The notes: generated by a model not told the origin, from the letters alone. A stretch of 64,000 bases of DNA from Aerococcus sp. (GCA_022768285.1 JALEMJ010000004.1:62001-126000); one strand, 5' to 3'; positions 29,020 through 39,282 are shown, counted from the stretch's first letter. A program made the numbers and translations.

Positions 29020-30027
29020 ATGGGTAACAAAGCATCAATCGCCAAACGCTTATTGACGCTTGCCGGTGCCACGGCAGTTGTTGGAGGCTATTACTATTAT
29101 CAGAATCATACATTAGGTCGAACCAATTATTGGGTGGAAAGTCCAGCTTTCGACGGTGGTTTGGAAGGATTAAAGATCGTTCAGTTGTCGGACTTGAACA
29201 TGCCACATCAGCATGTCTCACTGGACAAAGTGATTGAAGCCGCTATTGATGAAGCTCCGGATCTCATCGCTTTGACGGGGAATATCATCGCCAAAGATGA
29301 AACCTACGATGAAGAAGTACTGGAAGAATTTGCGCGTCAGTTGGTGGCAATCGCACCGACCTTTGCGGTATACGGTAGCAATGAAATCAAGAGCCCATTC
29401 GCGCGCCGTGGTGAGCAGATCATGACAGATACAGGGATTCACTTCTTGAACGATGCTGCGGAGACCTTCGATTTCCACGGGACGCCGCTCACGGTAATGG
29501 GCATTTATGAGAAACGGGATCGTCGCTTGATTAGTCATCGCCCATTACGCTTTGTCAAACTCACTGATGAACAGAAACAACAGCCGAAATTACTATTGGC
29601 CCATCGACCAGAAGCCTTCCTGAGTTATCACGATATTCCATCATTATCACCGGACCTCGTACTAACGGGTCACGCGTTCGGTGGCTACGCGCGCTTGCCG
29701 TATTTAGGGGCGTTGTACGCCGATGGTCAGGGGTACCAGCCAGAATATACGTCTGGTATTTATGCGTTGCCGGAAGATGAAAACAAAATGATGGTTATTT
29801 CACGCGGTATTGGCCAGCCGAATGGTGGCGTGCGCATTAATAACCGTCCGGAACTTGTGACCGTCCAATTAACTGAATCTGTTAGCGAAAAATCGCGCGC
29901 CTTGCAAGCTGCGGTTGACAGTCAGACACGCGCAGCTGGCGGTTATACATTCGAACGTTTCATCGACAATTACCATCACTTTTTGAATGAACGTGGTGTG
30001 GCCAACGAGGAGGACAATCATGCCTAA
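29020..30027 (+). CDS. Metallophosphoesterase-fold protein lacking metal ligands (pseudoenzyme)
   Basis: A 335-residue protein of the YkuE-like calcineurin fold, with an N-terminal membrane anchor (residues ~11-25). The ATG at 29020 follows AGGAGGG. The fold motifs are placed correctly but altered: D-x-H is SDLN (H to N60), GD is GN (N88), GNHE is GSNE (S120, N121), GHxH is GHAF (F220); only H195 in LAHRPEAF and H218 remain. Such losses should abolish dinuclear metal binding, so catalysis is unlikely and a binding or regulatory role is inferred. Its last 8 bases overlap glmU (ATGCCTAA), giving coupled translation. B. subtilis has purR-yabJ-spoVG at this position. Confidence 0.85.
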   Translation: MGNKASIAKRLLTLAGATAVVGGYYYYQNHTLGRTNYWVESPAFDGGLEGLKIVQLSDLNMPHQHVSLDKVIEAAIDEAPDLIALTGNIIAKDETYDEEVLEEFARQLVAIAPTFAVYGSNEIKSPFARRGEQIMTDTGIHFLNDAAETFDFHGTPLTVMGIYEKRDRRLISHRPLRFVKLTDEQKQQPKLLLAHRPEAFLSYHDIPSLSPDLVLTGHAFGGYARLPYLGALYADGQGYQPEYTSGIYALPEDENKMMVISRGIGQPNGGVRINNRPELVTVQLTESVSEKSRALQAAVDSQTRAAGGYTFERFIDNYHHFLNERGVANEEDNHA

Positions 30028-31408
30028 GCGTTATGCGGTCATTTTAGCAGCCGGAAAAGGGACACGCATGAAGTCTAAACAGTACAAGGTGCTTCATGAA
30101 GTCGCCCACCGTCCGATGCTGGCGCGTGTGATTCAAGCGGTCAAAGATGCCGCTATTGATGAGATTTACACTGTTATTAGTCCGGAAGCTGATGCGGTGC
30201 GCAGCCTTGCTGAAAAAGAGACACATGTTGTCGTGCAGGATGAACAGCTCGGTACTGGACACGCCGTCCGCCAAGTAGAAGATCAGCTCAAGGATAAACC
30301 AGGAACAACCATCGTCTTATATGGGGATGGCCCAATGATTACCGCTGATACGCTGAACCAATTGCTCAGCTACCACGAAGAGGCGGGGACAAAAGCGACT
30401 GTGATGACCGGTATCACTGCGAATCCTACCGGTTATGGACGTATCATCCGTAATGCGGAAGGTCATCTTGAACGCATCGTCGAAGAAAAAGATGCGACTG
30501 CCGATGAAAAAGTTATCGATGAGGTTAATACCGGCATTTACGCCTTCGATAATCCATCACTGTTCAATGCATTGACCAAGGTTACTGCGGACAACCAACA
30601 AGGCGAATACTATCTGCCAGATGTTGTCGGTATTCTGAAAGCAGCCGGCGAACCATCCGCTGCTTATGTGATGGATGATTTCACCGAAGCCATGGGCGTT
30701 AACACCCAGCAAGATTTGGCACGTGCGAATCAGCTCATCTATCGTCGCAATGCGGAACGCTTGATGGCTGAAGGTGTGACCATTTTAGATCCTGCTCATG
30801 TTTGGATCGACGATGATGTTACAGTCGGTGCGCAGACGACGATTGAACCGGATGTACATTTAATCGGACGGACGACGATCGGTGAGGATTGCCACATCAC
30901 TAGTGGTTCGCGCTTGGAAGATGTAACGCTTGCTGATCATGTGACAATTAAGAGTTCGATGCTCGAATCTTCGACGGTCGGTGCGTTCAGTGACGTCGGC
31001 CCGATGGCACATTTGCGTCCGAACGCCGAGATTCATGAACACGTGCATATCGGGAACTTTGTGGAGGTCAAGAATAGTGTCATCAATGACTACACGAAGG
31101 TCGGCCATCTGACTTATATCGGTGATGCGGATCTCGGTAAAGGGATCAACGTCAGTTGCGGCGTGATTTTCTCGAATTACGATGGCAACCAAAAACACCG
31201 CAGTCAGGTAGGAGATCACAGCTTTATCGGTGCGAATGTGACCTTGATCTCACCAGTGACCATTGCGGATCACAGTTTCTTAGCTGCCGGATCGACAATT
31301 ACCGATGATGTCGCGGCACGCGATATGGCGATTGCGCGCGCACGCCAAGTGAACAAAGAAGGCTACTGGGAGAAATTAGCTGTTTCAGATAATCCTGGAA
31401 ATGAATAA
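30020..31408 (+). CDS. glmU: Bifunctional UDP-GlcNAc pyrophosphorylase/glucosamine-1-phosphate acetyltransferase
   Basis: Makes UDP-N-acetylglucosamine, the precursor of peptidoglycan and wall polymers: the C-terminal left-handed beta-helix domain acetylates glucosamine-1-phosphate, the N-terminal domain attaches UMP. N-terminal LAAGKGTRMKSKQYKVLHE; Mg-binding YGDGPMI; EEKDAT; VNTGIYAF; hexapeptide repeats from about residue 250; catalytic histidine region HLRPNAEIHEHVHIGNFVEVK and GVIFSNYDG. 462 residues, the usual length. Start ATG 30020 with GAGGAGG 7 bases ahead. Confidence 0.97.
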   Translation: MPKRYAVILAAGKGTRMKSKQYKVLHEVAHRPMLARVIQAVKDAAIDEIYTVISPEADAVRSLAEKETHVVVQDEQLGTGHAVRQVEDQLKDKPGTTIVLYGDGPMITADTLNQLLSYHEEAGTKATVMTGITANPTGYGRIIRNAEGHLERIVEEKDATADEKVIDEVNTGIYAFDNPSLFNALTKVTADNQQGEYYLPDVVGILKAAGEPSAAYVMDDFTEAMGVNTQQDLARANQLIYRRNAERLMAEGVTILDPAHVWIDDDVTVGAQTTIEPDVHLIGRTTIGEDCHITSGSRLEDVTLADHVTIKSSMLESSTVGAFSDVGPMAHLRPNAEIHEHVHIGNFVEVKNSVINDYTKVGHLTYIGDADLGKGINVSCGVIFSNYDGNQKHRSQVGDHSFIGANVTLISPVTIADHSFLAAGSTITDDVAARDMAIARARQVNKEGYWEKLAVSDNPGNE

Positions 31409-31436
31409 AATCTCCTCTGATGAAAGCCGTTAAATA

Positions 31437-31445
31437 TGATAGAAT
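31437..31445 (+). promoter_or_regulatory. Extended -10 promoter for prs
   Basis: TGATAGAAT, 66 bases before prs, without a good -35. Leaves a ~60-base 5' leader ending in an AGGAGG site. Confidence 0.5.
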
Positions 31446-31511
31446 AATAAGAAGTGAACGAAGTAATATTCATCGCAGTAAGGCAATGTAGGCTGACAGG
31501 AGGATTACAGC

Positions 31512-32501
31512 ATGACTGCACACAATTTTAAGATCTTTTCCTTGAACTCGAACAAGGGTTTGGCACAACGCATTGCGGATTGCACCGGGGTGCCACTCGG
31601 CAAGATCAAAGTTTCGCACTTCAGCGATGGTGAAATCAGTATTAGTATTGAGGAATCGATTCGTGGAGACAATATCTTCATTATCCAATCGACCTCTGAA
31701 CCAGTGAATGACAATTTAATGGAACTGTTGATTATGATCGATGCTTGCCGCCGTGCCAGTGCAAACCAGATCAATGTCGTGATTCCGTACTTCGGCTACG
31801 CGCGTCAAGATCGTAAAGCCCAACCGCGTGAACCAATTTCAGCTAAATTAGTATCACGGATGATCGAGAGTGCAGGCGCAACGCGTGTATTGACGCTGGA
31901 CTTGCATGCCTCACAAATTCAAGGGTTCTTTGAAATTCCGGTCGATCACTTGCTCGGTTCGCCACTATTGGCGCGTTACTACGATGAGAACCCGGATTAT
32001 CGTGACGCTGATATTGTTGTTGTGTCACCGGACCACGGTGGCGTCGGTCGTGCACGTAAAATGGCAGAATTTTTACATGCACCGATTGCAATTATCGATA
32101 AACGTCGTCCGAAAGCAAATGTCGCTGAAGTGATGAACATCATCGGGGACGTGAAGGATAAACACGCGATCTTGATCGACGACATGATTGATACGGCAGG
32201 GACCATTTGCGCTGCTGCTGATATGATTGTCAAGAACGGGGCGAAATCTGTTTCCGCATGCTGTACTCATGCGGTATTATCTGGGCCGGCCATTGAGCGC
32301 TTGGAGAATTCGAAGCTGCGTGAAATTGTCGTGACCGATTCCATCGCTTTGCCGGAAGAAAAGAATATTGAAAAGATCAAAGTGCTCTCAGTCGCACGTT
32401 TGATTTCTGACGCGATCTTGCGTATCCAAGAGAACCGTTCAGTCAGCCCATTGTTCCGTGAAAAATACGAAGGTCAAGTTGAATTAAACGCTGATCTTTA
32501 A
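31512..32501 (+). CDS. prs: Ribose-phosphate pyrophosphokinase (PRPP synthase)
   Basis: Transfers pyrophosphate from ATP to ribose 5-phosphate, giving PRPP for purine, pyrimidine, His, Trp and NAD synthesis. 329 residues. Class I motifs: [37 protein letters not shown] (flexible/ATP region, ~94-114), [12 protein letters not shown], the PRPP loop [12 protein letters not shown]. It follows glmU and precedes pth as in Bacillus, but promoter and terminator make it a separate unit. Confidence 0.97.
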   Translation: MTAHNFKIFSLNSNKGLAQRIADCTGVPLGKIKVSHFSDGEISISIEESIRGDNIFIIQSTSEPVNDNLMELLIMIDACRRASANQINVVIPYFGYARQDRKAQPREPISAKLVSRMIESAGATRVLTLDLHASQIQGFFEIPVDHLLGSPLLARYYDENPDYRDADIVVVSPDHGGVGRARKMAEFLHAPIAIIDKRRPKANVAEVMNIIGDVKDKHAILIDDMIDTAGTICAAADMIVKNGAKSVSACCTHAVLSGPAIERLENSKLREIVVTDSIALPEEKNIEKIKVLSVARLISDAILRIQENRSVSPLFREKYEGQVELNADL

Positions 32502-32520
32502 TCAATCACTTACTAACGAG

Positions 32521-32549
32521 GCGCGTCCCAGTGTGGGGCGTGCTTTTTT
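32521..32549 (+). terminator. Rho-independent terminator after prs
   Basis: GCGCGTCCCA and TGGGGCGTGC form a 10-bp stem (two G-U) with a 3-base loop and six T. Confidence 0.92.
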
Positions 32550-32587
32550 GTTGTACGGGCCACAACGATTAGTGCAGCGTGCAATAG

Positions 32588-32616
32588 TTGCAGTGGTAGT
32601 ACGGTTTCGCTAGAAT
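32588..32616 (+). promoter_or_regulatory. Promoter for pth-mfd-rqcP
   Basis: TTGCAG, 17 bp, TAGAAT; the start would leave a ~75-base leader before pth. Confidence 0.6.
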
Positions 32617-32701
32617 GATAGGCAATATGAAATGCAGAGCTGTACGCTTTTTTGAGTGTGCAGGTTTTTTCGTTGACAGCATAATGAAGAGGGAGAACGC
32701 A

Positions 32702-33262
32702 ATGAAATTAGTCGTCGGTTTAGGTAATCCGGGCAAGAAATACGAAGGTACACGGCACAATACGGGCTTTATCGTGGTTGATGAATGGGCAGTGCAGCAC
32801 AACGAAACATTCGACCGCAGTGCGATGCAGGGCGATTATTTTGAAACTCGTGTTAATAATGAAAAAGTTCTCTTCGTGAAACCAACGACCTTCATGAATT
32901 TATCGGGCGATTGCGTCTATAATTTCATGCATTATTACAAGCTGGCTTTAGAGGATTTACTTGTCATTTATGATGATATGGATATGCCAGTCGGTCGCTT
33001 GCGCTTGCGTCAGAAGGGCAGCGCTGGTGGACACAACGGCATGAAAGATATCATCAAAAAAGTTGGCAGTTCAGAGATTCAGCGCATGAAACTCGGCATC
33101 GGACATCCTGAACACGACTCAGTTGTCAATCACGTGCTCTCACGCTTTCTAAAAGAAGATCACGCCACCATGCTACAGACGGTCGATCAGGCGGTTCAAG
33201 CGATCGACGCGTGGCTCGAGGGCGAGACCTTCATGAATGTTATGAATCAATTTAATCAATAA
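32702..33262 (+). CDS. pth: Peptidyl-tRNA hydrolase
   Basis: Recycles tRNA by cleaving peptidyl-tRNA dropped from ribosomes. 186 residues from ATG 32702, which has GAGGGAGAA ahead of it; an in-frame extension upstream is not family-like. Key residues: N10 in VGLGNPGKKYEGTRHNTGF with catalytic H20; KPTTFMNLSG; DDMDMPVGRLRLRQKGSAGGHNGMKDI; FLKEDHATM near the end. mfd follows after 21 bases. Confidence 0.97.
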   Translation: MKLVVGLGNPGKKYEGTRHNTGFIVVDEWAVQHNETFDRSAMQGDYFETRVNNEKVLFVKPTTFMNLSGDCVYNFMHYYKLALEDLLVIYDDMDMPVGRLRLRQKGSAGGHNGMKDIIKKVGSSEIQRMKLGIGHPEHDSVVNHVLSRFLKEDHATMLQTVDQAVQAIDAWLEGETFMNVMNQFNQ

Positions 33263-33283
33263 GCAATAACGAAAGAAGGCAAC

Positions 33284-36200
33284 ATGCAGTTCGCGAAATT
33301 TTTTGAGCAGATGAGTAGCTGGCAGTCGATCAAACGCGCGCTGGTTGAACAAAAACAAACGCTGTGGCTGGGACTCGAAGCCTCAGCTAAGAGTTATACG
33401 ATCGCAGCACTGCGCCGGGTCGCTTCGGAACAAAAAGTGATGCTTCTGACTGCCAATTTAACGAAGGCGAACGATTATGTGACGGAACTGGAAACATTTT
33501 TGCCTAATGAAGATATCAAGCTGTTTCAAGCACCAGAAACCGTTGCGGAGGATATGGCCGTTGCGAGTCCAGAAGCTCTCGCTGAACGGTTGGACACGAT
33601 GAACTGGCTGCTGGATGAGCGTGCGCACGGTGTGGCAGTTGTGCCACTCTTCGGTGCGCGCTTACCGCTGCTACCAATAACCTCGTGGCAGGATGCCGAA
33701 TTGCATCTTGCACTTGAGCAAGAATGGACGCCTGACGATCTCGTGCGGCAGTTAAATACGCTCGGCTATCATCGCGAAGACATGGTCTTGAAGCCGGGAG
33801 AGATGAGCGTGCGCGGTGATATTATCGATGTTTATCCACTCAATCGTGAGTGGCCGGTGCGTGTGTCACTAGCTTTTGATGAAGTTGAACGCATCAGTGA
33901 GTATGATCCGAGCACACAGAAGAGTACCTCGCCACTCGAGGCATTAACGCTGATACCTGCCGATGATTTCATTATTACCGCAGAACAGCGTCAGGCACAT
34001 GCGGGAAAATTAAAAAAAGTGCTTACTGATGCGATCGCTGGAGTGAAGGATGAAGCAGTCAAGGATGAACTCACTACCAAAATTGCTGAGATTGTTGATC
34101 TGTGGCAGCACGGCGAAACGGAGGACTCACCGCGACGCTATCGGGCGTTAATGCAGCCGGAGTCAACTACGATTTTGGATTATCTCGGCGCTGATAATAT
34201 TCTGGTGATCGATGACTATCCGCGTCTCCTCGAAGCAGAGAAAACGATGGATGAGAGTGTGGCCGCTTACCGCTTTTCATTAATTGAACAGGGTCAGCTT
34301 CCATTGCCCGAGCAGCCGTATGTCCCCTTAGCAAAATTATTGAAAAAGGATTACGGGCGTCGGCTCTATTTTGCGAAGTGGCAGCGCGGATACAACCATC
34401 TCTCGTTCGATCAAGTCATTCAGCTTCAAACCCGCAATATCACGCCATTCTATGATCAGAGTGAAGCATTGAAAGTAGAATTGACAGCTTGGCAGCGTGT
34501 TGGACGTGAGATAATGATTGTTTTATCCGATGATACGCAACGTCAGCGTACAAAGCAGATGCTTGACGATGTCGACCTTGAAGCAGTTGAAACGACGCTT
34601 GACGAATTTATTCCAGGCAAAATCAATCTCGTTATCGGTGAACTGGCGAACGGTGTGGAATTTGTCGACCAGAATCTGGTCATGATCGCGGAGAAAGAGA
34701 TTTTTCATCATGCCAAACCGCGTCGACGCCGGCAGTCGCTCAATATCTCCAATGCCGAACGGATGATGAGTTATCAGGAGCTGAAACCTGGTGATTACGT
34801 TGTTCATGTGAACCACGGGATTGGGAAGTATCTCGGTGTCGAAACACTCACGGTCAACGGCGTTCATAAGGATTATATGACGATTGTCTTTGCGGACGAT
34901 GCCTCGATCCATGTACCGACTGACCAGCTCGATCTGGTCATGAAATATGTGTCAGCGGATGGTAAGGCGCCTTCGCTGAACCGAATGGGCGGGACAAGCT
35001 GGGCGAAAACCAAGCAGCGTGTGCAACATCAAATTGAAGATATTGCAGATGATCTCATTGATCTGTATGCAGAGCGCGAATCGCAGAACGGCTATGCATA
35101 CAGCGCCGATACACCGGAACAGCTCGAATTTGAACAGGCCTTTCCGTATGCGGAAACGCCGGACCAACTCCAGAGTATTGCGGAGATCAAACGCGATATG
35201 GAGTCCAAAAAACCGATGGATCGCTTACTTGTCGGTGATGTTGGCTTCGGCAAGACCGAGGTAGCCATGCGTGCGGCGTTCAAAGCGATGATGGATGGCA
35301 AACAGGTTGCTTTTCTAGTGCCGACAACAATTTTGGCCGAGCAGCACTACGAAACATTCCAGAAGCGTTTCTACGATTATCCGTTTGAAATTGCATTACT
35401 GAACCGATTCCGAACTTCAGCTGAACAAAAGCAGACCATTCAAGGGTTGAAAGATGGCAGTGTCCAACTCGTGATCGGCACCCATCGCTTACTATCGGAG
35501 GATATTCAATTCCTCGATCTCGGACTTGTAGTTGTCGACGAAGAGCAGCGCTTCGGTGTGCAGGCTAAAGAACGACTGAAAACATTGAAACAGACGGTCG
35601 ATGTCCTCACACTGACAGCCACCCCGATTCCTCGTACACTCAATATGTCGATGACGGGTATCCGCGATCTGAGTGTGATCGAAACACCACCTGCTAATCG
35701 TTATCCCGTGCAGACCTATGTGATCGAGCAGAATGAAGGGGCGGTTCGCGATGCCATCCAGCGGGAAATGGCGCGCGGTGGCCAAGTATTCTACCTTTTT
35801 AACAATGTGGCGCGCATTGAGGAAAAAGCACATCTGATTGAAACACTGGTACCGGACAGTCGGGTAGCCATTGCGCATGGGCAGATGACGGCCGTTCAAC
35901 TGGAAAATGTGATGCGTGCGTTTCTAGAAGGCGAATACGATGTCTTAGTCACGACGACGATTATCGAGACGGGCGTCGATATGCCAAACGTCAATACACT
36001 CATTGTCGAGGATGCGAACCGCATGGGACTCTCAACCCTCTATCAGCTGCGCGGACGTGTCGGACGCAGCAGTCGCGTGGCTTACGCCTACTTCATGTTC
36101 CGTGCGGACAAAGCGATGAACGAGAGTGGCGAGAAACGACTCACGGCATTGCGTGACTTCACTGCACTCGGTAGTGGGTTCAAGATTGCCATGCGCGACC

Positions 36201-36823
36201 TTTCGATTCGTGGTGCAGGCAACTTACTCGGGGCGGAACAGCACGGCTTCGTGAATTCAGTTGGCTACGATCTGTATATGCAGATGTTGCGTGAGGCTGT
36301 CGCAAAGAAACAGGGACATCACACGGAAAAACCGAAAGATCCAACCGAAATCAATTTGAATATCGATGCCTATCTCCCCTCAGAATACATTCCTGATGAA
36401 AATCAAAAAATTGAGTTCTACAATCGCATCATTAAATTACAGACGGATGATGAACGCTGGGCACTCGACGATGAAATGCTCGATCGTTTCGGAGAACCGC
36501 CACAACCGGTGCAATGGCTACTCGCCGTCGGATTGATGCGCAATGTGGCGACGCAGTGTCAGATTAAGTCGATTGTTAAGGTTCGCCAGCAGATCGAACT
36601 TAAAACGTGGCCGACCGATCAACCGGAGAAAGTGACGAGTGGCGTATTTGAAGCTATCGGTGATTTACCGTTTAAATTGCAGATGCACTCAGAGGACAAA
36701 TGTCTCGTGATTTCGCTCGGAACAGGCAAATTAACCACAGATCGCTGGCTTGATGCCTTATTACAGTTTTTAATGCAGTTGGAAAACATTTTGAATGTGC
36801 ATGAAGAAGGAGAGAAAGAATGA
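33284..36823 (+). CDS. mfd: Transcription-repair coupling factor Mfd
   Basis: Translocase that removes stalled RNA polymerase and recruits UvrA to the lesion. 1179 residues. Order: UvrB-homology domains at the N-terminus, RNA polymerase-interacting domain near residues 495-570 ([21 protein letters not shown]), RecG-like helicase with Walker [50 protein letters not shown], and the TRG motif region ([17 protein letters not shown]), then the C-terminal TRCF domain ([20 protein letters not shown]). rqcP overlaps its stop codon. Same pth-mfd order as B. subtilis, without the sporulation genes. Confidence 0.97.
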   Translation: MQFAKFFEQMSSWQSIKRALVEQKQTLWLGLEASAKSYTIAALRRVASEQKVMLLTANLTKANDYVTELETFLPNEDIKLFQAPETVAEDMAVASPEALAERLDTMNWLLDERAHGVAVVPLFGARLPLLPITSWQDAELHLALEQEWTPDDLVRQLNTLGYHREDMVLKPGEMSVRGDIIDVYPLNREWPVRVSLAFDEVERISEYDPSTQKSTSPLEALTLIPADDFIITAEQRQAHAGKLKKVLTDAIAGVKDEAVKDELTTKIAEIVDLWQHGETEDSPRRYRALMQPESTTILDYLGADNILVIDDYPRLLEAEKTMDESVAAYRFSLIEQGQLPLPEQPYVPLAKLLKKDYGRRLYFAKWQRGYNHLSFDQVIQLQTRNITPFYDQSEALKVELTAWQRVGREIMIVLSDDTQRQRTKQMLDDVDLEAVETTLDEFIPGKINLVIGELANGVEFVDQNLVMIAEKEIFHHAKPRRRRQSLNISNAERMMSYQELKPGDYVVHVNHGIGKYLGVETLTVNGVHKDYMTIVFADDASIHVPTDQLDLVMKYVSADGKAPSLNRMGGTSWAKTKQRVQHQIEDIADDLIDLYAERESQNGYAYSADTPEQLEFEQAFPYAETPDQLQSIAEIKRDMESKKPMDRLLVGDVGFGKTEVAMRAAFKAMMDGKQVAFLVPTTILAEQHYETFQKRFYDYPFEIALLNRFRTSAEQKQTIQGLKDGSVQLVIGTHRLLSEDIQFLDLGLVVVDEEQRFGVQAKERLKTLKQTVDVLTLTATPIPRTLNMSMTGIRDLSVIETPPANRYPVQTYVIEQNEGAVRDAIQREMARGGQVFYLFNNVARIEEKAHLIETLVPDSRVAIAHGQMTAVQLENVMRAFLEGEYDVLVTTTIIETGVDMPNVNTLIVEDANRMGLSTLYQLRGRVGRSSRVAYAYFMFRADKAMNESGEKRLTALRDFTALGSGFKIAMRDLSIRGAGNLLGAEQHGFVNSVGYDLYMQMLREAVAKKQGHHTEKPKDPTEINLNIDAYLPSEYIPDENQKIEFYNRIIKLQTDDERWALDDEMLDRFGEPPQPVQWLLAVGLMRNVATQCQIKSIVKVRQQIELKTWPTDQPEKVTSGVFEAIGDLPFKLQMHSEDKCLVISLGTGKLTTDRWLDALLQFLMQLENILNVHEEGEKE

Positions 36824-37107
36824 GATTAGACAAATTTTTGAAAGTCTCGCGTATTATTAAACGGCGCCAAGTTGCTAAGGAAGTAGCTGATCAAGGACGC
36901 ATTAAGATCAATGATCGTGTCGCCAAATCGAGTACATCTGTTGCAGTCGGTGATACTTTAGAAATTCGCTTCGGGCGTTCACTGGCTACATTTGAGGTCC
37001 TCGCTTTGAGTGAATCAACGAAGAAGGAGGATGCGGAGAAAATGTTCCGTATGATCGATGAACAACCGCTGGATTCCCAAAACACTGAACCAGAATTTTA
37101 CGATTAA
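36820..37107 (+). CDS. rqcP: S4-domain ribosome quality control protein RqcP
   Basis: A 95-residue S4 RNA-binding protein of the YabO/Hsp15 family. RqcP binds the large subunit with tRNA and works with RqcH in C-terminal alanine tailing of stalled nascent chains. The S4 fold is [20 protein letters not shown] plus [18 protein letters not shown]; the tail (residues 72-95) is acidic. It overlaps mfd by 4 bases (ATGA), so the two are translated together. The position matches yabO in B. subtilis. Confidence 0.92.
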   Translation: MRLDKFLKVSRIIKRRQVAKEVADQGRIKINDRVAKSSTSVAVGDTLEIRFGRSLATFEVLALSESTKKEDAEKMFRMIDEQPLDSQNTEPEFYD

Positions 37108-37176
37108 TGTGAGAAGGGAACGTCTATCTTCGGGCACTCCTTTTTATCAGGATCATTAAAACCGTTGTACTAATGG

Positions 37177-37196
37177 TTGACTTATGATAGAGTCAA
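37177..37196. promoter_or_regulatory. Inverted repeat and extended -10 region before the hydroxyacid dehydrogenase gene
   Basis: TTGACT and AGTCAA are perfect 6-bp arms around TATGATAG; the overlapping TATGATAGAGT resembles the extended -10 found elsewhere in the window. It could be a promoter with an operator for the gene at 37293. The rest of 37108-37292 shows only a weak hairpin ending in CTCCTTTTT near 37128-37145. Confidence 0.4.
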
Positions 37197-37292
37197 AATG
37201 TCAAAAGATTAATAAAATTGTAGGATAATCAGTAATCGTATATACAGCGTATGAGCTACTGATGCTTTGTAATTGCAGAAAGGTGGCAGACA

Positions 37293-38201
37293 ATGAGTCG
37301 CACAGTAGGTATATTTGGACAGGGAAATGTCGGGGCTGCCGTTGCCCACCAGTTAGTTGTTTCCGGTATGATCGACCATTTAGTTTTATTTGATACTAAT
37401 GAGGGTAAGGCGGAAGCAGACGCGATCGATTATCGCGATGCTATGATGAACTTGCCGCATCACACAAAGATCAGTTATAACGACAATCGCTTGCTCGATG
37501 ACTGCGATATTTTGATTTCAACGGTCGGCAGTATCGGTATGGTACAGAATAATGACCGTTTCGGCGAACTCGGCTTCAACACTAAGGCTGTCGAGGGCAT
37601 CAGCCAGAATATCAAGAATTCGCAATTCGATGGCGTCATGATTGTGATCTCGAACCCAAATGATGTGATTGCCAGTCTCTATCAACAAGAAACCGGCTTA
37701 CCGAAAGAACGTGTCATCGGTACGGGAACATTGTTGGATTCTGCGCGATTACATCGTGCGCTCGGTGAAGCCTTCGATGTCGATCCGCGCTCGGTAGAAG
37801 GCTATGTGCTCGGTGAACACGGCAATTCTCAATTTTCAGCATGGTCGACCGTACGCATTAATGGCCAGGCAGCGACCGATCTGTTAGCTAACCACACGAT
37901 CGACGCTGATGAAATCGGTGATAGCGTGCGCGATGGTGGCTTTGTAGTCCTCAACGGTAAGGGCTATACGAATTACGGTGTGGCGGCTGCTGCAGTGCGC
38001 TTAGCATTGACCGTATTCAATGATGCACACACTTTATTACCGGTATCCCACTACTTGCCTGAATACGATTCCTACCTCTCTTACCCAGCGATTGTCGGTA
38101 AAGATGGGATCGTCGCGGATGCGAAACTTAAACTCACCGACGAGGAAAAGGCACAATTGAAACAATCTGCCGCATTCATTCAAGAGAAACTGCACAGCTA
38201 G
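37293..38201 (+). CDS. L-2-hydroxyisocaproate dehydrogenase/L-lactate dehydrogenase family
   Basis: A 302-residue NAD-dependent 2-hydroxyacid dehydrogenase. NAD-binding GIFGQGNVGAAVAHQLV (6-22), VISNPNDVIASLYQQETG, GTGTLLDSARLHRALGEAF, catalytic histidine in VLGEHGNSQFSAWSTVRI, and NGKGYTNYGVAAAAVRLA. These strings match the L-HicDH of Weissella/Lactobacillus more closely than classical LDH, so branched 2-oxo acids from leucine-type catabolism may be favoured. Lactate activity cannot be excluded. It has its own regulatory region and terminator inside the otherwise conserved mfd-to-ftsH cluster. Confidence 0.85.
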   Translation: MSRTVGIFGQGNVGAAVAHQLVVSGMIDHLVLFDTNEGKAEADAIDYRDAMMNLPHHTKISYNDNRLLDDCDILISTVGSIGMVQNNDRFGELGFNTKAVEGISQNIKNSQFDGVMIVISNPNDVIASLYQQETGLPKERVIGTGTLLDSARLHRALGEAFDVDPRSVEGYVLGEHGNSQFSAWSTVRINGQAATDLLANHTIDADEIGDSVRDGGFVVLNGKGYTNYGVAAAAVRLALTVFNDAHTLLPVSHYLPEYDSYLSYPAIVGKDGIVADAKLKLTDEEKAQLKQSAAFIQEKLHS

Positions 38202-38232
38202 ATGCGGGAGTGTTGATACTTTTTTTGAACAG

Positions 38233-38264
38233 TACCATTCATCATGCGATGAGTGGTATTTTTT
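38233..38264 (+). terminator. Rho-independent terminator after the hydroxyacid dehydrogenase
   Basis: TACCATTCATC and GATGAGTGGTA form an 11-bp stem (one G-U), loop ATGC, then six T. Confidence 0.93.
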
Positions 38265-38293
38265 AGATTGTGGGAGTAACGGTTTCCTTGATA

Positions 38294-38322
38294 TTGCATT
38301 TGTTGGTGCTTTCTCTTAGAAT
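38294..38322 (+). promoter_or_regulatory. Promoter for divIC
   Basis: TTGCAT, 17 bp, TAGAAT, 37 bases before the divIC start. Confidence 0.6.
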
Positions 38323-38358
38323 TGAAATAATAAGATCTAGAGGGAGCACGAGCGACAC

Positions 38359-38787
38359 GTGAAGCAGACAGAGCAGCAGCCATCCCCTACCGTACACTAC
38401 TATGAACCGGGGATTAAACATTATCAGGAAGGCCGACACAAGAATCAATCGTCACAGCAGCGGATGTATGACTGGCTCATGCGTTTACTTGCGTTTGTAA
38501 TGATTGGTTTTTCGATGCTTTTCCTCTTACTATCCGTCAAAACGCACTTTAATACGGCTGCTGTGGTAACTGAGAGACAGCAAGTCGAACAGTCGGTGGA
38601 GAGCGAAGAAAAAGGACTCAAATCATTAAAAAATGAAGCGACGTTGCTCAAGGATGATGACTATGTCATGAAGCTTGCGCGCAGCCGGTACTACATGAGT
38701 AAAGATGACGAAGTCATTTTTAGTACACCTGAAGACAACGCATCTGATCAGGCAAAACAACTCAATCCACAACAAAATCAGCAATAA
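38359..38787 (+). CDS. divIC: Septum formation initiator DivIC
   Basis: A 142-residue bitopic division protein that works with DivIB and FtsL at the septum. A ~40-residue cytoplasmic part, one membrane span (LLAFVMIGFSMLFLLLSV, 43-60), then an extracytoplasmic coiled coil (VEQSVESEEKGLKSLKNEA) and the family end YVMKLARSRYYMSKDDEVIF. Start is GTG; the GGGAG site is 12 bases away, longer than normal, so a slightly different start is possible. Position between rqcP and the S1 protein matches B. subtilis. Confidence 0.9.
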   Translation: MKQTEQQPSPTVHYYEPGIKHYQEGRHKNQSSQQRMYDWLMRLLAFVMIGFSMLFLLLSVKTHFNTAAVVTERQQVEQSVESEEKGLKSLKNEATLLKDDDYVMKLARSRYYMSKDDEVIFSTPEDNASDQAKQLNPQQNQQ

Positions 38788-38826
38788 TAGTCGTGTGATC
38801 CAATCAAAGAGGAGGAAAAGTGATCG

Positions 38827-39258
38827 ATGGCAGTGCAAGTCGGTGACAAATTAACAGGTAAGGTAACAGGTATTACAAAATTTGGCGCTTTTGTCGATAT
38901 TAATGAGAATGAAAATGGACTAGTCCACATCTCAGAGATTGCCAATGAATACGTGAAGGATATTAATGATTTCGTTAAGGTTGGCGATGAAGTGGATGTT
39001 GTCATCACTAAGATTGCAGCAGATGGTAAAATCGCGCTGTCGATGAAACAGGCACAACCGAAGCCAAAACATGAGAATCGAGGCCCTAAACGTACGGATC
39101 ACTCGCACCATCACGCCAAAAAGAAAGCGCACGGTTCAACGGATGATTTTGATAATATGATGTCGAGCTTTTTGAAGGACAGTGAAGACCGGTTGAGCTC
39201 ATTGAAGAAGAATACCGAGTCTAAACGCGGTGGTCGTGGCGGCCGGCGCGGGCATTAA
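38827..39258 (+). CDS. yabR: S1 domain RNA-binding protein (YabR-like)
   Basis: A 143-residue protein with one S1 OB-fold (residues ~3-75: GDKLTGKVTGITKFGAFVDI, GLVHISEIANEYV) and a basic low-complexity tail rich in His, Lys and Arg ending GGRGGRRGH. The S1 domain binds RNA. The precise role of YabR is not established; relatives act in translation or RNA turnover. GAGGAGG lies 11 bases upstream. A terminator separates it from tilS. Confidence 0.88.
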   Translation: MAVQVGDKLTGKVTGITKFGAFVDINENENGLVHISEIANEYVKDINDFVKVGDEVDVVITKIAADGKIALSMKQAQPKPKHENRGPKRTDHSHHHAKKKAHGSTDDFDNMMSSFLKDSEDRLSSLKKNTESKRGGRGGRRGH

Positions 39259-39282
39259 GCGGACATATTCTGAAAATATATA

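Noticed and set aside
32673..32686. TTGACA followed closely by TAAT upstream of pth
   Set aside because: Spacing is too short for a promoter; TTGCAG-17-TAGAAT at 32588 fits better.
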